A stretch of DNA of 64,000 nt from Flavobacterium keumense. Lineage in GTDB: Bacteria; Bacteroidota; Bacteroidia; Flavobacteriales; Flavobacteriaceae. Within the stretch, counting starts at the first letter, position 1. The number at the start of each line of letters is the position of its first letter. The position numbers and the translations under genes were made by a program. This document shows positions 28,364 through 37,404 of this stretch, piece after piece. The DNA is taken from contig NZ_CP092332.1 in the NCBI RefSeq assembly GCF_029866485.1, forward strand, positions 744,001-808,000, given 5' to 3'. Below the pieces are notes generated by a model. It saw only the letters and a list, made by a program, of their open reading frames with translations. It did not search any database and was not told where the DNA came from.

Positions 28364-29017
28364 ATGAATGCCTCTAATTTGATTGAAAAAACAATACAGT
28401 TTGTAAAAGAAACGTTAGCCCAAGCCGAAGGCGGTCACGATTGGTTTCATATTGAGCGTGTGTATAAAAACGCGTTGTTGATTGCTGCATCTGAAAATTG
28501 TGATTTGGAAATAGTACAATTAAGCGCTTTGCTTCACGACATTGCAGACAGTAAATTTCACGACGGAGATGAAACTATTGGTCCTAAAACAGCACGAACT
28601 TTTTTAGAGTCTGAAAATGTGGTGCAAGCAACGATTGACCACGTAATCGCAATAATTGAAAATATTTCGTTCAAAGGTGGCAAAGTAGCAAGAAAGTTCT
28701 CTTCCATCGAGTTAGATATTGTTCAAGATGCGGATCGTTTGGATGCTATTGGTGCCATTGGCATTGCCAGAACGTTTAATTATGGGGGTTTCAAAAACAG
28801 AGCGCTTTACAATCCTGAAATTGCTCCGAATTTATCCATGACGAAAGAAGAATATAAAAAGAATGAGGCGCCTACCATCAATCATTTTTATGAAAAATTA
28901 TTGTTGTTGAAAGACAAAATGAATACCCAAACAGGAAAACAAATTGCCCAAGAACGCCACCGTTATATGGAAGATTTTTTGGAACAGTTTTATGCCGAAT
29001 GGGAGGGGAGAAAATAA
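28364..29017 (+). CDS. HD domain phosphohydrolase
   Basis: 217 residues, start MNASNLIEKT at 28364. A metal-binding HD domain is intact: GGHDWFHIERV (first His, residues ~25), LLHDIADSKFHDG (HD pair, near 65), then IVQDADRLDAIGAIGIAR (Asp, near 130). It belongs to the YedJ/YpgQ-like group, whose members hydrolyse nucleotides or related phosphates. The exact substrate is unknown. It starts just after the inverted repeat, and an earlier TTG in frame lies inside the repeat. Confidence 0.87.
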   Translation: MNASNLIEKTIQFVKETLAQAEGGHDWFHIERVYKNALLIAASENCDLEIVQLSALLHDIADSKFHDGDETIGPKTARTFLESENVVQATIDHVIAIIENISFKGGKVARKFSSIELDIVQDADRLDAIGAIGIARTFNYGGFKNRALYNPEIAPNLSMTKEEYKKNEAPTINHFYEKLLLLKDKMNTQTGKQIAQERHRYMEDFLEQFYAEWEGRK

Positions 29018-29030
29018 GGGGTTATTATTT

Positions 29031-29093
29031 TACTCCGTTAGGAGTAGAATATTGGTAAAAACAAAGAATCATTAAATAAAGTCCCGTAGGGAC
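29031..29093. repeat. Pair of small palindromic repeats (CTCC..GGAG and GTCCCGTAGGGAC)
   Basis: TACTCCGTTAGGAGTA (29031-29046) and GTCCCGTAGGGAC (29081-29093) are short perfect hairpins. The second is the same palindrome family as the copies at 50859-51050, here in the other orientation. Confidence 0.65.
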
Positions 29094-29110
29094 GATATGT
29101 TATTCATTTA

Positions 29111-29512
29111 TTATAATACAATGCCTTTTTCCTGCATTTCTAAAACTACATCCGAAGCACTTTTAAAAGTAGGAGCTTGTTCCACAATACTGCCTACTCT
29201 TTTTTTGTTCAATTTGAAGGTTAAGTCATGCTCGGTAGTGAACAATAATGCCGTTAAAAAAGGATTATTCATATACGAAGACAGCATAAAGAAGGCTTCT
29301 TCTAAGGTATGTAAACTTTCCACCTCCTCGGTTTTGTAACGTGCAATAAGTGAAATACGCACTTGATCATCCACTAGAATGGGACGCATATAAATGTTTT
29401 TTAATTCGGTATCGCCAATGGTTTTTGCCAAGGTTAATTTGGCAAAAGTATAATTCGACATACTTTCTTTTACACTTTCCCAAAAATGGGCAAATTCGAT
29501 TTGAAAAGACAT
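29111..29512 (-). CDS. Conserved protein of unknown function
   Basis: 133 residues with no signal peptide or membrane segment. It opens MSFQIEFAHFWESVKESM and contains FAKLTLAKTIGDTELKNIYMRP, RISLIARYKTEE and FLTALLFTTEHDLTF (given as short pieces). The pattern resembles the N-terminal region of some longer flavobacterial proteins, but I cannot name a domain. It ends a minus-strand series behind the enoyl-CoA hydratase gene, 21 bases apart, and has normal-looking composition. Confidence 0.6.
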   Translation of the reverse strand: MSFQIEFAHFWESVKESMSNYTFAKLTLAKTIGDTELKNIYMRPILVDDQVRISLIARYKTEEVESLHTLEEAFFMLSSYMNNPFLTALLFTTEHDLTFKLNKKRVGSIVEQAPTFKSASDVVLEMQEKGIVL

Positions 29513-29533
29513 TTGTTACGTTTAAAAGTTGAA

Positions 29534-30316
29534 TTATTTTCCGCTAAAATTAGCTTTTCTTTTTTCTAAAAAGGCAGTCGTCCCTTCTTTGAAATCAGCA
29601 GTACCAAACAATCTACCAAAGGCATTGATTTCTTGTTGGTAACCGTTTTGAGTTTTATCAAAACTAGCGTTTACTGCTTGAATAGCCTGCGTAATTGCAA
29701 CAGGTGCATTCGTACTAATTTTTTGTGCCAAGCCTTGGCAAAATTCAATTAGTTCGGTTTGAGGGACTACGTGGTTGACTAAGCCATATTCTTTAGCCTC
29801 AGTAGCGGTTATCATGGTAGCGGTTAAAATCATTTCCATTGCACGACCCTTTCCTACTAGTTGAGGTAAACGTTGTGTGCCACCATACCCTGGGATCAAA
29901 CCCAGAGTCACTTCGGGCAACCCCATTTTGGCATTTTCAGAGGCTACTCTAAAATGACATGCCATTGCTAATTCCAATCCGCCTCCTAAGGCAAATCCGT
30001 TAACAGCAGCAATGACTGGTTTTTTTAAGTTTTCAATGTGATCAAATACCTTTTGATGTCCGTCGGCAGCGAGTTGCGTTCCTTCTTGAGTAGAGAAATT
30101 GGCAAATTCAGCAATATCGGCACCTGCCACAAAAGCTTTTTCGCCACTTCCGGTCAAGATAATTACTTGAACGGCTTCGTTGCTTTCTAAATCAGTAAAA
30201 GCAGCGTGCAATTCGGCAAGAGTATTCTTGTTTAGTGCATTCAATTTTGCTGGACGATTCAAAGTCACCAATGCTATTTTATTTTCTATAGCAATCAAAA
30301 GATTTTCGTAGTTCAT
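29534..30316 (-). CDS. Enoyl-CoA hydratase/isomerase family protein
   Basis: 260-residue crotonase-fold enzyme, normal length. CoA-binding and oxyanion-hole motifs: GSGEKAFVAGADIAEF (about 55-70) and AVNGFALGGGLELAMACHFR (about 103-122). Catalytic glutamates typical of true hydratases are present in LELAMACHF and in GLPEVTLGLIPGYGGTQRL. It most likely hydrates short-chain enoyl-CoA in fatty-acid or amino-acid breakdown. It lies 11 bases after the histidine kinase gene. Confidence 0.9.
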   Translation of the reverse strand: MNYENLLIAIENKIALVTLNRPAKLNALNKNTLAELHAAFTDLESNEAVQVIILTGSGEKAFVAGADIAEFANFSTQEGTQLAADGHQKVFDHIENLKKPVIAAVNGFALGGGLELAMACHFRVASENAKMGLPEVTLGLIPGYGGTQRLPQLVGKGRAMEMILTATMITATEAKEYGLVNHVVPQTELIEFCQGLAQKISTNAPVAITQAIQAVNASFDKTQNGYQQEINAFGRLFGTADFKEGTTAFLEKRKANFSGK

Positions 30317-30327
30317 CTGGGTATATT

Positions 30328-31800
30328 TTAAGAATTTAAAATAGGCAAACTCACCGTAAAAGTGGTGCCTTGACCATATTGTGTATCAAATGTAATGCTT
30401 CCTTTGTAATTTTCGATAATATTTTTGATGATACTTAAGCCCAATCCCATTCCGCTATTTTTGGTGGTGAATTTAGGTTCGAAAATTCGGGTTTTATCTT
30501 CTTCTTTAATACCAATTCCGTTGTCTTTCACGGTGATTAAAACGTTTTTTTGCTTTTTCTCAACTCGAACCACAATGGATTTGGTTTCTTGTTGGTCTGG
30601 AATAGCTTGAATGGCATTTTTGACCAAATTCGTAATGATACGAATCAGTTGCGTGCGGTCAATTTTAGCAATAATTTCCTCTGATTCTTTTTCGAAGACC
30701 AAATACGCCTCGTTGAAAATATCCAAAGCCAATTCCACCACTTCTACCACATTCAGCGTCTCGTTTTGTTGGGCTGGCATCGAAGCAAAGTTCGAAAAGG
30801 CCGAAGCTACGGCACTCATCGTGTCAATTTGCTGAATTAAGGTTTCGGAATAATCCTTCATCTTTTGTTTGATTTCAGGATCACTGGGTTCAAATTTGCG
30901 TTGAAAACTCTGCACAGTCAATCGCATTGGCGTTAGCGGATTTTTAATCTCGTGGGCGACTTGTTTTGCCATTTCGCGCCAAGCTTCTTCACGTTCACTT
31001 TGAGCCAGTTTCACGGCACTAATTTCTAATTCGTCCACCATCGCATTATAGGATTTAATCAATAAATTGATTTCTTTACTGCTGGCTTCCACTCCAATTT
31101 TTTCGTTTTTCTGATTCAAACTAGTTTCACTCAATTTATCAGAAATCGTTTTTAGTGATTTGGTAATATAAGTCGAAAGAAAATAAGCCAAGCCAAAGGC
31201 GACTAACAACATGAACGAATACACCTGCCCCAAGCGAATCAAAAATCCGTTCAATTCTTTTTCATAGAAACCATCGTCCTCGACATAGGGTAGATTTAAG
31301 ATACCCAGCGGTTTGAACTTGTCGTCTTTAATTTGACTATACGAAGACCGATTTTTCACGCCGTCAATAGTTTTGATATCAACGAAGCGTTTTTCGATGG
31401 AAGAACGCACTAATTTCAAAATGTACTTCGGAATAGGAGGCGCTACTTTGTCTACTGAAAAAGACTCTTTGGAAGATTTAAGCAATTTCCCATCTAGGCT
31501 GTAAATGTTGATTTCGATGGCGTGAATTTGAGCCAATTCGTGAATTTTATCTTTAAATATCAAAGGCAAATTACGCATTGTCAACGGATAGGTTGTTGTC
31601 GAAAGCACATAATTGATGTGTTCTTTGACTTCGTTTTCCTTGCGCTCCAAACGCTCTTGGTGGTATTCTCTCGCTTCGTTTTTAAACTGAATAATCGAAA
31701 TAGAAGCTAAAATAATAGAAGCCATAATAATCAATACAATCATCGATAGGAAAATCCTAGTTCGAAGAGAAAGCATTGTTATTTTAAAGCTTTTAGCCAT
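30328..31800 (-). CDS. Sensor histidine kinase (HAMP-HisKA-HATPase)
   Basis: 490 residues. Membrane helix 1 at about residues 12-35, a periplasmic sensor domain of about 150 residues, helix 2 at about 190-212, then a HAMP linker. The phospho-acceptor histidine is in VAHEIKNPLTPMRL (residues ~284). ATP-binding boxes: N in LVKNAIQAI, DNGIGI, and the glycine box SGMGLGLSIIK. No response regulator is adjacent, so it is an orphan kinase in this window. It starts 3 bases after hemJ. Confidence 0.92.
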   Translation of the reverse strand: MAKSFKITMLSLRTRIFLSMIVLIIMASIILASISIIQFKNEAREYHQERLERKENEVKEHINYVLSTTTYPLTMRNLPLIFKDKIHELAQIHAIEINIYSLDGKLLKSSKESFSVDKVAPPIPKYILKLVRSSIEKRFVDIKTIDGVKNRSSYSQIKDDKFKPLGILNLPYVEDDGFYEKELNGFLIRLGQVYSFMLLVAFGLAYFLSTYITKSLKTISDKLSETSLNQKNEKIGVEASSKEINLLIKSYNAMVDELEISAVKLAQSEREEAWREMAKQVAHEIKNPLTPMRLTVQSFQRKFEPSDPEIKQKMKDYSETLIQQIDTMSAVASAFSNFASMPAQQNETLNVVEVVELALDIFNEAYLVFEKESEEIIAKIDRTQLIRIITNLVKNAIQAIPDQQETKSIVVRVEKKQKNVLITVKDNGIGIKEEDKTRIFEPKFTTKNSGMGLGLSIIKNIIENYKGSITFDTQYGQGTTFTVSLPILNS

Positions 31801-31803
31801 GAT

Positions 31804-32358
31804 TTAGGATTGATTTCTTTCGCGAATGCGTTTGTAAAATTTGAATCCAAGCATAATGAGAATGGAAAATAAGAAAATCCCAATTACGCCAAAAATCCAA
31901 TTGACCGCATTTTTCAAAATGACCAAAAACACCACTGCAAACAAAATTATAGTAGCTCCTTCGTTCCAAATTCGCATGAAATTCCCCGTGTGTTTTACTT
32001 CATTATTTTGCAATTGTTTGAAAATTTGGTGGCATTTTAAATGGTATAAATACAACAGAAATACAAAACCTAATTTGACATGCATCCAAGGCATTTGAAG
32101 CCAAGCATTGCCCATTTCGGTAAAAAACAACATCCAAAATGCAAAAAAACTAGCTAAAATTGCCGAAGGCCAAGTGATAATATACCACAAACGGTAGCTC
32201 ATAATCTTGAATTGCTCTTGCAAAATTTCCTTTTCGAGCGATGGTTTTTCCGAAGCTTCAATTTGGTACACAAAAAGGCGCACAATGTAAAATAATCCTG
32301 CAAACCAAGTGATGACAAAGATTAAGTGCAACGATTTTAGGTAGTTGTAGTATTCCAT
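31804..32358 (-). CDS. hemJ: Protoporphyrinogen oxidase HemJ (CopD-like membrane protein)
   Basis: 184 residues with four or five membrane helices. MEYYNYLKSLHLIFVITWFAGLFYIVRLFVY is the HemJ/UPF0093 opening with the heme-binding His (SLHLIF) and the W-F-A-G-L-F-Y motif; a conserved lysine region HVKLGFVFLLYLYH follows. Members oxidise protoporphyrinogen IX where HemG/HemY are absent. Its position next to hemH supports this over a copper-resistance role. The start at 32358 is preferred to one 15 bases upstream, which lies against the heptamer repeat. Confidence 0.82.
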   Translation of the reverse strand: MEYYNYLKSLHLIFVITWFAGLFYIVRLFVYQIEASEKPSLEKEILQEQFKIMSYRLWYIITWPSAILASFFAFWMLFFTEMGNAWLQMPWMHVKLGFVFLLYLYHLKCHQIFKQLQNNEVKHTGNFMRIWNEGATIILFAVVFLVILKNAVNWIFGVIGIFLFSILIMLGFKFYKRIRERNQS

Positions 32359-32360
32359 AT

Positions 32361-32395
32361 TTTCAAGTTTCAAGTTTCAAGTTTCAAGTTTCAAG
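32361..32395. repeat. Tandem heptamer repeat (TTTCAAG) x5
   Basis: Five uninterrupted copies of TTTCAAG lie directly upstream of hemJ, between it and hemH. Copy number of such short tandem repeats can vary by slippage. Confidence 0.9.
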
Positions 32396-32432
32396 TCCGT
32401 TAATAACCTGAAACGTTAAACCTGAAACTAAT

Positions 32433-33437
32433 TTAATTATTAATCCATTTTGCAATTACTTCGCACCATTGGTCATCATCATTCAAACATGGAATAGTAT
32501 GGAAATTTTCGCCTCCATTTTCTTTAAAGCTATGAGCGGCTTCCATACCAATTTCTTCTAAAGTTTCTAAACAATCAGAAACGAAAGCAGGTGTAACTAC
32601 CGCCAAGTTTTTGATTCCTTTTTGTGCCAAACCATCGATAGTAGCATCCGTATAAGGCTGTAGCCAAGGGTCTCTTCCTAAACGGGATTGAAATGAAGTG
32701 CCGTATTTTCCTTCTTCTAAACCTAATGTTTTAGCCACGTTTTTTGTGGTTTCATAACATTGATGACGGTAACAAAATTCGTGCGCTGCCGATGGCGTGT
32801 TGCAACACGAACCGTCAATTTTGCAATGTGATTTTGTAACATCCGATTTTTTGATGTGGCGTTCTGGTACTCCGTGATACGAAAACAATAAGTAATCGTA
32901 ATGCCCCTTGTTAAGGTCGCGTTGTATGGAATTGGACAAGCTTTTCACATAATCTTCGTCATTATAAAATGCAGGAATAGAACGGAATTTCATGTTTGGA
33001 AATTGGGCTTTGCGAATTTCTTCTGCCAATACCAAAATCGTTTCTGTAGTCGCCATCGCAAATTGCGGGTACAACGGAATGAGCAGTACTTCGTCAACGC
33101 CTTTTTCGTGTAATTCTTTCAAGCCGCTTTCAATAGATGGATTCCCGTAACGCATGGCTAATGCAATAGGTGTTGGGGTTAGTTTTTGCACTTTGTCCAA
33201 CAATCTTTTAGACAAAACTACTAAAGGCGAGCCTTCGTCCCACCAGATTTTTTTATAAGCTTTCGCTGATTTTTTTGGACGAGTGTTCAAGATAATTCCT
33301 TTGACTAACAACGTTCGTAACAAGTACGGAATATCGATAACGCGTTCGTCCATAAGGAACTCGCCTAAATATTTTTTTACATCTTTAGGTTCTGGACTGT
33401 CTGGCGAACCTAAGTTGACTAATAATACACCTTTCAT
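32433..33437 (-). CDS. hemH: Ferrochelatase
   Basis: 334 residues inserting ferrous iron into protoporphyrin IX (or coproporphyrin). MKGVLLVNLGSPDSPEP is the family opening, and LFSYHGVPERHIKKSD carries the metal-binding histidine (about residue 190). ETLEEIGMEA holds the conserved glutamate. A cysteine-rich stretch DGSCCNTPSAAHEFCYRHQC follows the His motif. It lies 11 bases after the AraC-type regulator gene on the minus strand and before hemJ. Confidence 0.96.
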   Translation of the reverse strand: MKGVLLVNLGSPDSPEPKDVKKYLGEFLMDERVIDIPYLLRTLLVKGIILNTRPKKSAKAYKKIWWDEGSPLVVLSKRLLDKVQKLTPTPIALAMRYGNPSIESGLKELHEKGVDEVLLIPLYPQFAMATTETILVLAEEIRKAQFPNMKFRSIPAFYNDEDYVKSLSNSIQRDLNKGHYDYLLFSYHGVPERHIKKSDVTKSHCKIDGSCCNTPSAAHEFCYRHQCYETTKNVAKTLGLEEGKYGTSFQSRLGRDPWLQPYTDATIDGLAQKGIKNLAVVTPAFVSDCLETLEEIGMEAAHSFKENGGENFHTIPCLNDDDQWCEVIAKWINN

Positions 33438-33448
33438 GGGTTGAGGTT

Positions 33449-34321
33449 TTATACGTTTGTGTTAATTGACATCAAATATTTCTTTGGGGTGGTGGCAAAT
33501 TTTTTCTTGAAAGCCGCAATAAAATGACTTCCGGTACTGTAACCAATTTTTAACCCTACTTCGTTGACATTATAGGAGCCGCTATCGAGCAATTTTCGAG
33601 CGTAGTCCATTTTGTAATCAAAAAGGAAGCCATAAACTGTGTCGCCATAAATTTGTTTGAATCCCATTTTCAATTTTTTCAAATTGAGTCCCACTTGGTC
33701 GGCTAATTCTTGTAAGCCAGGCGGTTCAGCCATATTGGCAATGATGATTTCTTTGGCTTTTTTGATTTTAAAAACGTTGTCTTCGTCAATTAAAAACGGA
33801 CATTGTTCGGCATTAGGGTCTTCGGTTTTGTTGAAATACAAACTCAACAACTCGTAGCCTTTTCCTTTGTAATACAAATTTTTAATGGAAGGATGCAAGC
33901 TATAATGAAACAACTGACTTAATACAATTGCCATCGACGGACTGATATTTCCTTCGTTATAATACTTTTTGTCTTTATTATCGGGACTTAAAAATGTGAT
34001 ATAATAGGCTTCGGTAGAAAATAACGCGTGAAATTTTTTGATGGAAATAATTACCGAAATCACCCAAGAATTAGGTGCCAATTCTAAATTCAACGGTAAT
34101 TCTTTTTGTGGATTGTACAGCAGCAGTGATTTTTCTTCCTTTAATTCCAAGGCATAATTCCCTTGATTGAAAATAAACTTAGCGTTTCCTTTAATTCCAA
34201 AATGAAACTGAATCAGCCCACTGCCCACTTCGCGTTGCGCATGAAAAGGAGTGTCGCTATCATTTTGAAAGCGAATTAGCGTAAAGTCGTTTTCGATGGT
34301 TATAACTTCTTGTGAACCCAT
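33449..34321 (-). CDS. AraC family transcriptional regulator
   Basis: 290 residues. The C-terminal 100 residues hold two helix-turn-helix units: LQELADQVGLNLKKLKMGFK (starting near residue 205) and VNEVGLKIGYSTGSHFIAAFKKKFATTP near 255-282. The N-terminal part (GLIQFHFGIKGNAKFIFN) resembles the PchR-like group linked to iron or siderophore control; that link is only suggested. It is divergent from hemA (231 bases apart) and 11 bases upstream of hemH, so it may control heme or iron genes. Confidence 0.9.
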   Translation of the reverse strand: MGSQEVITIENDFTLIRFQNDSDTPFHAQREVGSGLIQFHFGIKGNAKFIFNQGNYALELKEEKSLLLYNPQKELPLNLELAPNSWVISVIISIKKFHALFSTEAYYITFLSPDNKDKKYYNEGNISPSMAIVLSQLFHYSLHPSIKNLYYKGKGYELLSLYFNKTEDPNAEQCPFLIDEDNVFKIKKAKEIIIANMAEPPGLQELADQVGLNLKKLKMGFKQIYGDTVYGFLFDYKMDYARKLLDSGSYNVNEVGLKIGYSTGSHFIAAFKKKFATTPKKYLMSINTNV

Positions 34322-34415
34322 AGCGATATTTTTTTAGCAACTAAAAAGGATTAAAATCCTTGAGTAGGATTTAAAATTGTTTCAAAACCGAATTTAAACC
34401 TACTTGATTTTAGTA

Positions 34416-34423
34416 CAAAAATA
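34416..34423 (-). promoter_or_regulatory. Predicted -7 element of the AraC-type regulator (TATTTTTG)
   Basis: TATTTTTG on the minus strand, about 95 bases before the regulator start. No TTG at the right spacing. Confidence 0.35.
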
Positions 34424-34517
34424 GATTTTTTTACTATAAAAGTACGATTTCAATTCAAAAAATCATTCAGCGACACAATTAGCCCTTGTAGCGTTATTTT
34501 TATCAAGCCCTTAATGA

Positions 34518-34525
34518 TATTTTTG
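34518..34525 (+). promoter_or_regulatory. Predicted -7 element of the hemA operon (TATTTTTG)
   Basis: TATTTTTG lies 27 bases before the hemA ATG. The nearest upstream TTG (34486-34488) is too far for a normal spacer, so an activator may help; this is inference. Confidence 0.45.
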
Positions 34526-34551
34526 TTCCACTTTTTAGAAAAGTATACTTT

Positions 34552-35814
34552 ATGGAGAACCATCATACATCAAAACCTCATTCTTTTTATGCCGTTGGCG
34601 TAAGCTATAAAAAAGCTGATGCGGAGATAAGAGGAAAATTTAGTTTGGATGCGGTTGCAAAAATGCGCTTGTTGGATCAAGCAAAAACAGAAGGAATTGA
34701 AAGTTTGATTGTGACTTCTACGTGCAACAGAACTGAAATTTATGGTTTTGCAGAACACCCTTTTCAACTGATTAAATTGATTTGTGAAAACAGTCAAGGG
34801 TCGGTTGAAGCCTTTCAAAAATATGGTTTTGTTTACAAAAATAAAGAAGCGGTAGGCCACCTTTTTAGAGTGGGAACCGGTTTAGACAGTCAAATTTTGG
34901 GCGACTTTGAGATTATTTCCCAAATTAAAACGAGCTTTTTTCAAGCCAAATCCGTTGGTTTAGTGAATGCTTTTCAAGAGCGTTTAATCAATGCAGTAAT
35001 TCAGGCCAGTAAAAAAATCAAAACAGATACCGAGATTTCTTCGGGAGCGACTTCGGTTTCGTTTGCTTCGGTGCAATACATTTTGAATAATGTGGATGAT
35101 ATTGGTAACAAAAATATTTTGCTTTTTGGTACCGGTAAAATCGGAAGAAACACCTGCGAGAATTTAGTGAAACATTCGAAACACGAACAAATTACCTTAA
35201 TCAATCGTACCAAAGACAAAGCCGAGAAATTAGCACAAAAATTAGATGTAGTAGTTAAAGATTATGCTGATTTACAATTGGAAATTCAGAAAGCGGATGT
35301 TTTGGTAGTGGCTACGGGCGCTCAGAACCCAACGGTGGACAAAACGATTTTGAATTTGAAAAAACCGTTGTTGATTTTGGATTTATCCATCCCTAAAAAC
35401 GTGAATGAAAATGTAGAAGATATTGAAGGAGTTACTTTGATTCACATGGATTATTTGTCGCAAATCACGGATGAAACCCTAGAAAACAGAAAGAAACATA
35501 TCCCAGCTGCTGAGGCCATTATTGAAGAAATCAAAGACGAATTTTTGACTTGGTCCAAAGGCAGAAAATTTGCCCCAACGATTCACGCTTTAAAAGAAAA
35601 ATTGCATTCAATAAAAGAAGGAGAGCTGAGTTTTCAACGTAAAAAACTAGTCGATTTTAACGAGGAACAAGCCGAAATCATCAGCAATAGAATCATTCAA
35701 AAAATCACGAATCATTTTGCGAATCATCTCAAAGACGAAGAAACGATGGTGGATGAAAGTATTGAGTGGATTGAGAAAGTGTTTAATATTGGTACAACAC
35801 AAAAGAATGAGTAA
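34552..35814 (+). CDS. hemA: Glutamyl-tRNA reductase
   Basis: 420 residues; reduces glutamyl-tRNA to glutamate-1-semialdehyde, first step of the C5 heme route. The catalytic cysteine is in VTSTCNRTEIYGF (residues ~62). NADPH-binding: LLFGTGKIGRNTCENL near 193. The C-terminal dimerisation helices are present. First gene of the plus-strand heme operon; its end overlaps hemC by 8 bases. Confidence 0.97.
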   Translation: MENHHTSKPHSFYAVGVSYKKADAEIRGKFSLDAVAKMRLLDQAKTEGIESLIVTSTCNRTEIYGFAEHPFQLIKLICENSQGSVEAFQKYGFVYKNKEAVGHLFRVGTGLDSQILGDFEIISQIKTSFFQAKSVGLVNAFQERLINAVIQASKKIKTDTEISSGATSVSFASVQYILNNVDDIGNKNILLFGTGKIGRNTCENLVKHSKHEQITLINRTKDKAEKLAQKLDVVVKDYADLQLEIQKADVLVVATGAQNPTVDKTILNLKKPLLILDLSIPKNVNENVEDIEGVTLIHMDYLSQITDETLENRKKHIPAAEAIIEEIKDEFLTWSKGRKFAPTIHALKEKLHSIKEGELSFQRKKLVDFNEEQAEIISNRIIQKITNHFANHLKDEETMVDESIEWIEKVFNIGTTQKNE

Positions 35815-36730
35815 AACGATACGAATAGGAACCCGTGATAGCGAATTGGCTCTTTGGCAAGCGCATACCGTTCAGAAAAAATTGAATGATTTGGGTTATA
35901 CCACCGAAATTGTGGCGGTAAAATCGCAAGGGGATATTATTCTTGACAAACCTTTATACGAACTAGGAATCACTGGAATTTTTACCAAAACTTTGGATAT
36001 TGCTATGATTAATGGTCAGGTGGATATTGCAGTACATTCGATGAAAGATGTGCCAACGGCTTTACCACAAGGGATTGTACAAGCCGCTGTTTTGGAACGC
36101 GCCAACACCCTTGATATTTTGGTTCACAAAGGCAATTTGGATTTTCTAACTACAACAGGAACTATTGCAACCGGAAGTTTGCGTCGTCAAGCACAATGGT
36201 GGCACAAATATCCGAGTCATCAAGTGGTGGATTTGCGCGGCAATGTCAATACCCGCATGCAAAAATTAGCCGAAAGCGATTGGAATGGAGCTGTTTTTGC
36301 CGCAGCAGGTTTGGAACGAATCAATCTCAAACCAGAAAATTATATCAACCTCGATTGGATGATTCCTGCTCCCGCACAAGGGGCTATGCTGGTAGTTGCG
36401 ATGGCGAATGACGAATTTACCAAAGACGCCGTGAGTCAGTTGAACGATATTGAAACCGAGATTTGTACCTATATTGAACGCCAATTTTTAAAGACTTTAG
36501 AGGGTGGGTGTACCGCACCAATTGGCGCTTTGGCACAATACGACGAAGAAAAAGACACAATCGAATTCAAAGGAGTGTTGTTTTCCGTTGATGGAAAACA
36601 AAAAATCGAAATTGAAAAATCAGTGGATATATCCGAATGGAAAAAATTAGGTTTCTATTCTGCTCAAGAAATTTTGAATAACGGAGGTGCCGAATTGATG
36701 ACAAAAATCAAAGCAACTTTAAAAAAATAG
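35807..36730 (+). CDS. hemC: Hydroxymethylbilane synthase (porphobilinogen deaminase)
   Basis: 307 residues from the ATG at 35807; longer versions would run deep into hemA. It opens KTIRIGTRDSELALWQA. The dipyrromethane cofactor cysteine is in LEGGCTAPIGALA (about residue 232), and SLRRQAQW and DLRGNVNTR form the substrate-binding arginines. It joins four porphobilinogens into hydroxymethylbilane, the substrate of HemD. Confidence 0.97.
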   Translation: MSKTIRIGTRDSELALWQAHTVQKKLNDLGYTTEIVAVKSQGDIILDKPLYELGITGIFTKTLDIAMINGQVDIAVHSMKDVPTALPQGIVQAAVLERANTLDILVHKGNLDFLTTTGTIATGSLRRQAQWWHKYPSHQVVDLRGNVNTRMQKLAESDWNGAVFAAAGLERINLKPENYINLDWMIPAPAQGAMLVVAMANDEFTKDAVSQLNDIETEICTYIERQFLKTLEGGCTAPIGALAQYDEEKDTIEFKGVLFSVDGKQKIEIEKSVDISEWKKLGFYSAQEILNNGGAELMTKIKATLKK

Positions 36731-36768
36731 GTTGTACCTACAGCTGATAACGATTAGACAAAAAGTAG

Positions 36769-36776
36769 TATATTTG
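36769..36776 (+). promoter_or_regulatory. Possible internal -7 element (TATATTTG) before the kinase-like gene
   Basis: TATATTTG ends one base before the ATG at 36778. If active, it would give a leaderless or nearly leaderless transcript of the kinase-like gene and hemD. Confidence 0.35.
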
Positions 36777-36777
36777 T

Positions 36778-37404
36778 ATGGATATAAAAATCATTAAAGA
36801 TGAACTACAAGATATCATTCAAGGAAAGAGCGGAAATAGCCAAAAAACTCTTATCCAAGCAATTGCCAGTTACCTTGGAACAAGCCAAAGAGCAAGCACA
36901 ATGGCTGAAGACGATAAGCATTACAAACAAGAAGAAACAAAGAGCTTAATCAATTATATTGACCAAAACAATCTTTGGGTAAATGACAAAGTAAATTTTG
37001 ATTTATTTGTATCTGAAGGGGCAGAACAGAAGGTTTACATTAAAAACAACAAAACAGTTTATAAATTAAATGATTCTATTTATTACTCAACTTGGCACGA
37101 GTACTTTATAAACTTAATGTTAAACAATTATTTTTTCCCAGAAACGTCCTACACACTTGTAGGATTTTGTAACATTGACAAAACGCTTTATGCTTTAGTT
37201 GAACAAGCATTTGTAAAAGCAAATCAGCCGACTAATTTAGATCAAGTAAAAGAGTTTATGGAGGCTAACGGATTTGAAAACACCAGAAATCACGATTATT
37301 ATCATCCAATATTAAAAATAATTCTTGAAGATTTACATGATGAAAATGTGTTAACTCAAGAAGGTGTTTTGTATTTCATTGATACTGTATTTTATAATAA
37401 ATAA
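36778..37404 (+). CDS. Kinase-like protein related to polyvalent-protein Ser/Thr/Tyr kinase domains
   Basis: 208 residues, no signal or membrane segment. After a helical N-terminus, SEGAEQKVYIKNNKTVYKLN (residues ~79-98) looks like a glycine loop and ATP-anchoring lysine, FPETSYTLVGF is a linking strand, and LEDLHDENVLTQEGVLYFID (about 182-201) supplies His/Asn/Asp like the H-x-D-x-x-x-N and D-x-G kinase loops in reduced form. This pattern is known from kinase domains in 'polyvalent' proteins of phages and conjugative elements. It sits between hemC and hemD; its stop overlaps the hemD start (TAATG). Not a heme enzyme. Confidence 0.6.
   Translation: MDIKIIKDELQDIIQGKSGNSQKTLIQAIASYLGTSQRASTMAEDDKHYKQEETKSLINYIDQNNLWVNDKVNFDLFVSEGAEQKVYIKNNKTVYKLNDSIYYSTWHEYFINLMLNNYFFPETSYTLVGFCNIDKTLYALVEQAFVKANQPTNLDQVKEFMEANGFENTRNHDYYHPILKIILEDLHDENVLTQEGVLYFIDTVFYNK

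Noticed and set aside
31804..32358. Copper-resistance CopD function for the membrane protein next to hemH
   Set aside because: The WFAGLFYIVRL motif and heme context fit HemJ better.
35717..35806. Longer start for hemC
   Set aside because: The added 30 residues are hemA sequence in another frame; the family begins at KTIRIGTRDSELALWQ.
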